Shown in pieces: positions 1 to 8,800 of a stretch of DNA of 30,675 nt. The stretch covers positions 1-30,675 of the forward strand of contig JAAPAO010000370.1 of NCBI GenBank assembly GCA_013115145.1, written 5' to 3'. Both the position numbers and the translations under genes were made by a program. How positions within the stretch are numbered: the first letter of the stretch is position 1; the number at the start of each line of letters is the position of its first letter. The stretch comes from Perkinsus chesapeaki (lineage: Eukaryota > Perkinsozoa > Perkinsida > Perkinsidae). Under the pieces are notes generated by a model. The model searched no databases. It saw nothing but the letters and a program-made list of their open reading frames with translations, and was not told the origin of the DNA.

Positions 1-69
1 TCTATGGTGTAACGGTTAGCACTCCAGACTCTGAATCTGGCGATCTGGGTTCAAATCCCGGTAGAACCT
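1..69 (+). tRNA. tRNA-Gln (anticodon CTG), 5' end cut by window edge
   Basis: The cloverleaf is readable: anticodon stem CCAGA/TCTGG around the loop CTCTGAA (anticodon CTG at 31-33), T arm CTGGG-TTCAAAT-CCCGG, and 3' acceptor strand TAGAACC plus discriminator T. The 5' acceptor strand should be GGTTCTA but begins here at TCTA, so the first three bases lie outside the window. A run of four T at 69-72 serves as a Pol III terminator. The body closely resembles ordinary eukaryotic tRNA-Gln genes. No intron is present. Confidence 0.95.
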
Positions 70-1011
70 TTTCAGAAATTCCCGAGAAAAATGAATGTTC
101 ACTTTGTAGAGCTAAAGCTTGTCAATGCCCGCAACAGAGGAACATCGAACGCTTTTACCCATTAATTAATTAATGGGTAACGGGTTAACTAAGTTAAATT
201 AGTTAGGAATTAATTCTTAATTCGAGCCCATTTCATATCCAACCGTTATATATCATATATTCGTAATACAAACACTACCACAGCCTCGCGGAGAGCAACT
301 CATCAGGGCCGAACATTATCTCACCTCGATTCGTCCCTGAGGACTGTGCCTGTGAAGGGCCTCTCGCCCGCATCTTGGGATTCCTTCAATGCGTTCTGCA
401 GAGCTGTAATCCTTTCCAGACCAATAAGGCCTCTCCAATGGGAGTATTTATCACCTAAAGTGATACTGAACCTTTTATGTGATCCTAACTTACTGTGATC
501 ACTGAAGGCTTCACACTTCACCAGAGAGAGAAAGCGTTCCAACATGCTCGAGGCGAATGCGTGGTCTAGAAGTGAAAAAACAAATGCAGGAGTTCTGACA
601 GGTGATTCCGTAATATTCTGAGGCTCAACTGTTGGGTGACTTTGGTTAGACCAGAGAAGCATAGAGGAACATTAAGCGTTGCTGAACCTGACGTTCCTCC
701 CGGAGGAATCCTCCGTATCACTAGTAACATATTTCCTATAAAATTTTCTACTCTATCCGTCCCGAATCCATGGGTCAGCCGAACTAACCGGATAAATTCG
801 CGCACTCGTCAACCATCGCTTCCCACAGGTACACCGGCACAATGCCCCCTCCACCGTTCTTCTCGCTTCCTGACAGCAGAAAATGCATGCTTCAAGCAAA
901 GATTCTCTCACTATGCCGAAGGTGCCCAAGTAGCTCATCGACACTACTCGAGTCCGAGGACGCCAATATGGATCGCCACAAATGGAGGAGGAACAGAGAC
1001 CACCCATGGAC
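70..1011. other. No supported gene
   Basis: Open frames here (for example 636-1127 plus and 753-1028 minus) lack recognisable domains, overlap one another on both strands, or run antisense into the exon that starts at 1012. I see only an AT-rich stretch at 160-275 containing the palindrome ATTAATTAATTAAT-like sequence. Confidence 0.5.
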
Positions 1012-2598
1012 CTAAATCGGTGATGCAATCGGAGCCTTCCAGGGATCGCTCACTGGGCCACTCCTCAGCAGCCGGCCTGCAACTCGGATGCCATCGGCTA
1101 TGTCACCTCTGTCTAGAGCGCTGTTAACCTCCTGGATATCTTGCCAAATCTTATTGGGCAGGGGCTTCACCGCGCCGTACTGCTCCAGAATGGAAAGACC
1201 TAAGGAGATCGAGCACTCATAGATGCCCATTCGGGTGGCAATTTGCCATCGTTCGGTTAAATTCACCTCGCAAGTATGCCACTGGCATATTTCGGCGAGT
1301 GCATTAGACCAGACAAAATTTAGCATCACTTTTGACAGAGACCCAGTCGAAATCGATCGGGATGAAAGAATGCAATAGCTACTCAAGATAAACTCATGCG
1401 CATAGTAGAGGAACTAACACGACAGTGAACGCCCCTCAAAATAATAAAATATAATTCCATTGACTATTCCTGCAATACTAGTAGCTGTTTGGTAGTTATC
1501 GGAAGTTGGCAGGGCCATGGGCAGCCCATAGCAATTTTATATATGAACCAAGTGAAGCCAATGAAGTGGTAATACTGCTGAATAAGAAGGAGTAGCTCAT
1601 CGAGACTCACATGCCGCTGCCTTGGCCAACGTCTTGCTACTGCCTTCAGCTTTAGCCGTTAAAGACTCTGAAATGATAATGTCACTTATCAAGGAGGAAA
1701 TGAACTACTCTTCTCCTTTCCTTCAGTCCACGTCCACCCTATCGTCGCCGAGACACCCGATAGACCCTCCCCGAAGGTGATGTGACTGTCGAGGCCAACA
1801 GAGGCAGAGTCAGCCAGTCGAGCGGCCTGCCAAACAGGATTCGGCAAAATTATCAGAGAGGAAATTAGGTATACAATCAACAAGACAAACGGGATTATTA
1901 TTGCTGATCCATGATTAATCCCAATAAAAACAGATAGATAGTCGATCTCTTATGTCTAATGAACTGCAAGATGAAAACAATAAATAGAAACGATTTACGA
2001 AGGATGATTCAAGTGATGAACTATAAAAAATTCAGATTAGAGATTAGAAAAGAGTTTATTGCGAAACTTACAATATAATATTATTATTGATAAACGATGT
2101 GCACTAACAACAATACCTATCAGTTAGTCATGACACGACCGATCGATATAGTCCGCTACTTCGGGTTTCCGTTGAAGTGTAGGCTTGATCCAAGCCGCTT
2201 GAAACCTCACCTCACTGACTGTCTGTGATAGGCATAACGCTTGTGGAGCGATCGAAAAGTGTTTTGTCGCCTCGTGCCCGCCTTAATACTCCCAACACAG
2301 ATAATCCCCGGGAGCAGACACCATTCAAGTGTTCCAGAATAAACCCCTATCCGGCTCACCAATCGGCTATAGGCCATCATCACACCATTCGCTTGGCCCA
2401 TGCTCAACACCACACCACCTTCCGATGCCACTACGGCGGCGGAGCCCTCATCCGGCGAAGCGACCTGCCAAAATTGTTCGAACAATCGGTTAGGACCCCT
2501 CTATCTTGCCTGGTTATCTCCTGCTTGAGTGCCTGTGACTGTTCGGTAAATATCCTCCATAGCTCTTAATTCCGCCTCCTCTTGAGACTCGCCAAGGC
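1012..2598 (-). CDS. Unidentified multi-exon protein (C-terminal part)
   Basis: Four exons join with consistent phases: 2464-2360 (35 codons, VASPDEGSAA... to AYSRL, donor gtgagc), 1826-1766 (AARLADSASVGLDSHITFGE), 1667-1611 (SLTAKAEGSSKTLAKAAA, donor gtgagt) and 1328-1012 (106 codons including TAG). A possible earlier exon, 2598-2510, encodes ESQEEAELRAMEDIYRTV and needs a 45-nt GC-AG intron. The last exon is helical (ICQWHTCEVNLTERWQIATR, then KIWQDIQEVNSALDRGDIAD). Its end, with 'ALDRGD...' followed by 'SGPVSDPW', loosely recalls the SRA1/Sec31 C-terminal helical domain, but I cannot assign it. The N-terminus and start codon were not found. The phase agreement over three introns is the main support. 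Confidence 0.45.
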
Positions 2599-3093
2599 CT
2601 GAGTAGATTACGGTAATCTTCTGTATCCAAGGCTACACTTGGCTGCGCAACAGTGGCAGCAATAGAAGCAAAAGGGTAAGGGAGCAGTTCTCCAGCGTTC
2701 GACGGCGATACTTTACCAGCTCGTGAGCAGAAAGATGAACATCAGATGTTCCCACATAGGTTTGCATTCACATTGATATCAGTAATACCAACTTGGTGAG
2801 CACTTCAACGTATTAGATTGTACGAAATCACCATCAGAATTTCTGTTGTATATATTTCGGACAAGGATTACTTTTCTGTGAGGAGGCGAGGTGACTCCTC
2901 GATCGGGGCGAGCGGAGGTATCTCGACACTTTCTCGAACCCTAGGAGGCTTTATAGTATATTCCCTATCAAGCTTCCCGCCATATCTCTACATTCTGGGG
3001 GAGAAGCTAGTTCGGGAGCTACAGACGCCCAGAAGCGCTATATACGAAATATCCGTATGTAAATAGGACGCAACGGAGCAACACTGTTGCTGT
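2599..3093. other. No supported gene
   Basis: A plus-strand frame at 2818-3066 begins in hydrophobic low-information sequence and has no splice or domain support. The minus strand holds TGGGAACATCTGATG-type sequence at about 2720-2760 that could encode a short hydrophobic N-terminus (HLMFIFLLTS) followed by a gtaaag donor, but its phase does not fit the next candidate exon. Confidence 0.4.
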
Positions 3094-3630
3094 TCAACTG
3101 GACATATAAACAACCTCACCGGCGCCTTTCCAAATCTTCGTATCTTTCCCTGGGCCGATCTTCTCCCAGACAATTTCGCATCGGTGCCCCTTGCCACCGG
3201 ATTGCAATACGTAGCTCGACCTGGACCGAGCTCCCACGGCCTTCTCGAGGTCCATGCACATCTTCTTCCATAGCCAGAACATAGTAGACTGGTCATAGGG
3301 GAGATGTTGGATAATCTAAAGGCATTACTTCGGAGGATATCAGATCCATCTTGCCAGCTGAAATTATAATGGGAAGATGCGCAGGGATTGGTGAATATTA
3401 TATGTAGAATAGATTATTAGTACTAACAGTATATATCCACTATTACAGCGGTTAGGAACCTCTGTTAGATGGTCGCAAGTTCGATCCACAGGCCTGTCGT
3501 TTTTCTGCGGAAAGATATTTTTTGGCCCGCAAACCTTCAAGGTACAATCAGAAGCCACTTTTCGTATTTTTCCTGGTATCCCCAGTGTAAGAGCTATCGT
3601 GAGAGCTAATAGTGCATAGCACTTGATCAT
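3094..3630 (-). CDS. Possible small secreted protein (two exons)
   Basis: The final exon, 3315-3094 (74 codons with stop), follows the acceptor tttag. It has a composition typical of a real protein, with WLWKKMCMDLEKAV near its start and GEVVYMSS at the end. Upstream, an ATG at 3630 opens a hydrophobic signal-peptide-like start (MIKCYALLALTIALTLG) followed by a cysteine- and lysine-containing segment. A phase-0 donor (GAG|gttcct) would join the two. The first exon overlaps, in antisense, a tRNA-like repeat at 3461-3504, and the donor is weak, so the join is doubtful. The second exon is better supported than the first. No family is recognised. Confidence 0.3.
3461..3504 (+). repeat. tRNA-like (box B) element, copy 1
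   Basis: The sequence around CGCAAGTTCGATCC matches a Pol III B box (GGTTCGANTCC type) and is followed by five T at 3500-3504, a potential Pol III terminator. The 28 nt at 3464-3491 agree at 25 positions with the reverse complement of 29740-29767. No full cloverleaf can be folded, so this is probably a fragment of a tRNA-derived dispersed repeat and not a working tRNA. Confidence 0.45.
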
Positions 3631-3825
3631 AACCCCTCTAGATCATCGCTGGATAAGAGCTGGATAAATTGTTCCCACGCACGCACAAAGGTGACAGCAT
3701 AGTATAGGCTCCGCTCGCTCCGCAATGTCTTATTATATATTATCATCTCATAGAACGTTATTGGCCAAAGTGGCTCATATCCAAGCACGCGACCCTAGCA
3801 GTCTTCCGCTGCTCCATGCTGCTGC

Positions 3826-4421
3826 TCACTTTGCCAATAGCAATCCTCTTAGTTTCCTTCTTACTAGCTCCTTCGGCTTCGACCGTAACACTACAACCAC
3901 TCGGACCAAGCTGCCACGTTAGAGATGATACGTAACTTAACAAGAACAACTTCATTAAACCAACGCGCCGCAGGAACACTGGGAGAGCCTTTAATATACA
4001 GGTGTAGGCAAGTCTCCCGCGCAGGTTCGAACCCCAGGCCTGACATCTTCACTTACCCTGTCTTAGTTTGCCTGAACTTCTCACCTACCTCCTTGTACCC
4101 ATCAAGTGCCCCTTCACTGTATAGCTCATAAAGTGCCAGAAGGTTATCCTCCTTATACATATGCTCATGGTGATAGGATGGCATCGATTCCGGAGTGCCG
4201 AGCGCGGGAATCGAACCCAGGACCTTCTCCTCCCCAGATGGAACTGCTTGCCGCTCCCCCACCAGACTATTAGACAACGATTCTTCTCCTAATCGTCGAC
4301 TCGTCGGCCTCGGCCATTTCTTCTCCACTTTCTCAAACTCCGGAGCCGCCGTCATCCCCGAAAAGTATCTTCGCAGCACTCGAGCGCCGCGCATCGAGAC
4401 CCGCCCTCCTCGAACTATCAT
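3826..4421 (-). CDS. Small protein with mitochondrial-type presequence, 149 aa
   Basis: Two exons: 4421-4057 and 3910-3826 (TGA). The donor is a strong gtaagt, the acceptor is ggcag, and the phase-2 junction completes a Gly codon. The N-terminus has many Arg, no acidic residue in the first 20 positions, and the motif RRYFS|GM, typical of a matrix-targeting presequence with an R-2/R-3 cleavage site. The middle is acidic and aromatic (SYHHEHMYKEDNLLALYELY). The C-terminus encoded by exon 2 is strongly basic (KPKELVRRKLRGLLLAK). No family is recognised; an inner-membrane or matrix accessory subunit is one possibility. The start lies 102 bases after the stop of the coiled-coil gene on the same strand. 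Splicing is inferred from site quality and phase. Confidence 0.6.
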
Positions 4422-4523
4422 AAAGAAAAGATTCCCTAAAACCCGATCCCTCCTTCCCTGACTGACTTAACCCAAAACCACGCTTATCAAACAGATACCG
4501 ATCAATACCAGCTACTATGTCAT

Positions 4524-5135
4524 CTACAATCTTCGAGGTGGCGGCGGCGCTCTCGAGCCTCCAGGTCTGCTCAGTCCCTTCCCACGTCTCACACCTCGCT
4601 TCTCCTCTTCCCTTCTCAACTGCGCCCCACGATCAACCGGCGACAGGTTGACAGCATTACGCACCAATGCTCTCCCACGTTGGTATTCCTCCTCATAATA
4701 AGCCTCCTGTTCACGCTCCGCCTCGCGGAGCCTGGCCGCCTCCATAGCAGCAGCGGCGCTCGCTCGACGCTCTTCCTCCCGAATTCGGGCTTCCTTCTTC
4801 CGTTGCGCCTCCAGCTCTCGCTCCTCACGAAGCCTGTCCAGATTCACGGCCGTACTTCGACCCAAGTCGTCAACTTTAGACAGCAAATCTCTTAGCATAT
4901 TTTTCACGTCCCTAATTTCACCAAGAGAACGTTCGAGCCGAGTTTCAATATCGAACGCTTCCGCCCGATTTTCAGCATCATAGCTGACTCGCCTCGTTTC
5001 ATAGGTCTCGGGTTCGATCCCCACGTCCTCCATTCTTCCGCTGCTCCGCCTATATGGAGCCTCCGAGTACCGAGCACCTCCTCCTCCTCCTCTGGGATCG
5101 GTTCTAACTACGTACCCGCCGCCGTTCGGGCTCAT
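4524..5135 (-). CDS. Coiled-coil protein with Gly-rich head and Pro/Arg-rich tail, 203 aa
   Basis: One uninterrupted frame runs from ATG to TAG. Residues 1-35 are Gly/Arg/Tyr-rich. About residues 60-100 form a heptad-like helix (RSLGEIRDVKNMLRDLLSKV). Residues 100-150 are a highly charged Glu/Arg/Ala helix (REEERRASAAAAMEAARLRE). The tail is basic and ends in PPPPRRL. This pattern suggests a structural or cytoskeletal coiled-coil protein; no family can be named. The GC and charged-residue content differ clearly from the introns around it, which supports real coding. It is intronless, unlike its neighbours. Confidence 0.7.
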   Translation of the reverse strand: MSPNGGGYVVRTDPRGGGGGARYSEAPYRRSSGRMEDVGIEPETYETRRVSYDAENRAEAFDIETRLERSLGEIRDVKNMLRDLLSKVDDLGRSTAVNLDRLREERELEAQRKKEARIREEERRASAAAAMEAARLREAEREQEAYYEEEYQRGRALVRNAVNLSPVDRGAQLRREEEKRGVRRGKGLSRPGGSRAPPPPRRL

Positions 5136-5887
5136 GTAGGTTGAAGCAAGTAAACGAAATCACTCAACTACAACTGCTTCAATACCCCCGTTATTTAGGT
5201 ATCACCTGCACACGACTCAGTCCTGTACCCGAAACTTATTATTTAACTAAGCTGTTGTAAAGTGACATCGATGAACTTCACGGCTTGTGCACACAGCCAA
5301 GTGTCGGCGACGGAGTTGGTAATCTCTAAAGCTGAACCTGATATCTTAACCTGATATCTTATCCTTAACCTGATAACCTCTTATTCTTATTCTTATATAT
5401 TATGATCATCGATGAATAAACAAGCATTCCATTGGACGCAGAAACTGACCCCCTACGGTAGTGGTGGGCAACAAGTGATTTACTTCAAGCAAATACAAGT
5501 TATCTTTACTGTGCGTCCAAATAGGCAACTTAGAAAAACGCTACAGTTTGACGAATAAAACGAGTTTCGATACAAGATCAATATGAATAATATATCGACA
5601 TAAATCATGCACACTGGATGCAAACGTTTGGACGATTCATCCAACGTGAAACGTAGCCACAGGCTTGGTCAGATACCGCAATCGCCTCGACTGAGAAGCC
5701 TTGGCATGTGAGCCACTCGACATGAAAATGAAGCCCGGGACTTTTTGGCGGTTGTTGGTGACCACCTTTCACGCGACTGTCTAGTAGCCAGACGGTATCG
5801 TATCCGTCGTAGGATGCATTGCAACTTAGGAGGCCGGAACGTGTCTGAGAGTGCCTCCAAGCCCAACCTTAGGGATTCGAGTGATAC
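5136..5887. other. Intergenic; short 13-bp direct repeats
   Basis: AACCTGATATCTT occurs twice in tandem at 5335-5360, with a third partial copy at 5367, followed by a (TTCTTA)n run to about 5398. No coding exon is supported in the rest. A minus-strand open stretch at about 5820-5605 has no domain and meets stops in any longer model. Confidence 0.5.
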
Positions 5888-8800
5888 TCACGAGGTATGG
5901 GTATCTTTGGAAGGATGTGACAGGAACATTTTCATTCTAGAACCAAATTGCGTATACTCCGCTGAGTTGTAAGTGTGTCCATCGCTGAGCTCACCAGTAT
6001 CATCGAAACCGCAGTTCTCGAGCACGTCAACCGCTTCCTTGAACGGAGCCACCCTCTCCATGAACGCCTTGTTAGACTTACTGAGCAGCAACACCATCGT
6101 CCACCGACCACTAGTTCCAATCCCCAACACCACTTACTTGATTCTGTGATACTTCTTCTCGGTCGGATGGTCATGTGCGTTCTGCAAGTAAACCCGCAGC
6201 GTCTTTAGACATGTCTAAAAGAAAGTCTCCAAGAGCGGCGACCCAAACGCGCGCATATACAAATACTCCCTACCAATGTGCTAATGAATTCAAAATACTG
6301 TATACTAGTAAATCGAAAACGTACTACCGCTTTCGGCTCAATTGCAATAGCAAACACCTGATGTCTTAGAACGGGAATTATGCCAATTACCGTCAAGCCC
6401 TTCAAGTCCTGATCCTTATAATCCTTCTTAAGATTCCTCAGATGGTATGCAACAGCCTCCTTAGGCTTCATCTGCCTGACATCTGTGGTCTTCTCAAAGT
6501 AATCAGCCTGAGCGTCGACAGCAGTTATTCCAGAAATAGCAACATCAATCAATTTCACGTCTTCTAAAACCAGCTGGTCAATCGGCTTTCTAAACACTAA
6601 ATGGTGTAACGAAAAGTATTCTACTCAGTTATCTTCCACCCAAAACTTTTGAATCTGCCAGGGACTGAGAATTTAGTCAAGGATATGTCTTGTAATCATG
6701 ATGATTACAAGTTTGAGTGATTTGGAATATGCAATAGATGATTGAATCGCATATTCCACTGCATATTCCAACGGAAATGAAACCCTTCTCACCGGTGGAT
6801 CCCTGCCAAACCTCCTCCGGTAGTCTTCCACCATTTTCTCCCTTAACTCTTGTCGATGCCTCACATGGTCTTCCCTCTCCCTTTGCATCTCATCCATCTC
6901 TAAAAAACATATCAATAATGAAGCTAGTGCGGTTCATTAATTATACCAATCAGTGTTGGTAGATCAGTTGGCCTTATTTTTAAGGCCAACGAACAACAAT
7001 CAGCTTTATTGTGATGAACAGCTGGTTCAAATTTGAAAAGTTGAATTTGAACTTGATTGAATTTTCATCTGAATTACCCCTACAGGTTTCTGTTATGGAC
7101 TGATATCCCAGCCAAATCCTACAACTGAACCGAAGAGGTTTCTAGAAGATTCGTTATTATTATATAAGCATCCGAGTCACCGTCCCAAGCCACAGCCGTG
7201 CGCCCAACAAGCTCCCACACTGGTGCCTCATCGGCGTCACATTACAACCATGAGCTCGCGCTTACCAGCCTCGACTAAGGCTACCTCTTTTCCGTTTTTC
7301 CTCAGCAAGATGCGCTTGAGTTTCCTGCATTGCTTTTGTGTTCTCAATCCGGGCCTTCTCTTTCTCTCGTGCTTCCTTCTTTTCCCTAAAAGCTCGCAAT
7401 CATACCAACCGCAGAACAGTCGACTCCCGCCAAGCTTACCCACCACAGGACTACCACTCGTTACAACTACACTGCTGGAATCGTACTCGTTATTCTAATT
7501 TAAAACCTTTTATATTAATTTACATGTATCTACTTTCTATCCCAACTTCATGCATACATATTCGTTTTAATAATGAAATTAAATTTGAAAACGATAATAT
7601 TCCATCATTTCGCCGGTAACTCAGACCAAGCTTTTTAGTTCCGACCCCGAAAGTCTGCCCTCAACCAGCCCAGCTCACCTCTCCATCCGATCCTCTCTTA
7701 ATTTCTTCTGTAACTCCATTGCCTTCACTTTAGCTTCCTCCTTGGACATCTGCGGCTTTGGTGTCGGCAGCGGCTTGTCGATCTAACACAGCAATGTGGC
7801 ATCCTCCCCATAACAACTCAATGCCCTGTTGAGTATTCCTATTCGAAAGCAGCACCAGACGCTGCGCGCCTATGCTCTACCAGAGTGCCACTGCATTCAG
7901 CTAAATCGACGCTTATATGGCAGGCCATTCTACTCGGAGCGTTATCATGAAATTTCATCCTACCAAGAAACGACCCCTCAGGGCTGCTGCTGCTGCCCAC
8001 GAATGCGTAACACTACGACGTATTTAGTGTGTGTAAAATACCGTATTTTAGTTATCTCTCGCCGTTTAGCGGCTTGCGATGCCGAAATTGGTGTATGTGA
8101 TTTCACTAGTGGATATCGATCAACCGTTTCATTGATATATTTGGCACACGGTCATCTTAGCGCGTGCCCAGCTTGCGATTTTGTAGTAGTAGCCTATGAC
8201 ACTGACGATGAAGTAGCCTGGAAGCCACTGAGGCTACAGAACCATATAGGACCGTTTCTCCACAGGACCCCTACATCAGCGTCATTCTCATGTTCACTAA
8301 GCCATTGCACTGCATTTTCAACTCCAGCGTTATCCGAGAAATACAAAGCCTTCTCTGCCCGGATTACAGGGAAGCCCATACCCTCGGTTAGTTCCTGAAA
8401 AGTATTGAGATGCTCACCTTATCAACCGAACGAAAGCATCTTAAAGTCCCAGAAAATCAAAGCCCACTCAGATTCGCCAGAACCAGTTTGTTTCCCGCCG
8501 ACACTTCCACAAAACTTCCACTTCAACTTTCTATCTGAGCAGCTGCGGCGTTTTTCTACCCAACTGGAAGAACGCGCGAACACTAACCGGAGTTACTTAA
8601 AAGCTACTTAGTCAGGCGGCAAAGTACACCCTTTATAAAGTGCCATGCATCGCTTCGACCAACCCCTCTGTGGCCTTTTAACTGTCTACTTTGTGTTTCA
8701 GCAACTGAAACACTAGTACAGTCTATAGTCAGTTTTACTATAGATTCGAGTGTTGTTTGATAGAGAAGCATTTGATTCTGGTCACTGGCCCATTTATTTT

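Noticed and set aside
636-1127. 163-codon plus-strand open frame
   Set aside because: It has no recognisable domain, is rich in Arg/Ser/Pro, and runs antisense into the well-formed last exon of the minus-strand gene at 1012.
4190-4285. tRNA-like sequence with GGGTTCGATTCCC (minus)
   Set aside because: It lies inside the coding exon of the mitochondrial-type protein, the T stem has a mismatch and no acceptor stem forms. It is probably chance.
5000-5025. B-box-like TCGGGTTCGATCCCCACG (plus)
   Set aside because: It is antisense inside the coiled-coil protein's coding frame, with no D arm or terminator nearby.
5605-5936. Apparent long minus-strand exon downstream of the PUB exon
   Set aside because: On recounting base by base the frame meets TAA soon after 5830, so no single open exon exists.
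7829-8398. 189-codon plus-strand open frame
   Set aside because: It is antisense to the UBA 2 exon and its flanking introns. Its translation has no domain and an odd Cys/Tyr/Arg composition, while the minus strand gives a clear UBA domain with proper splice sites.
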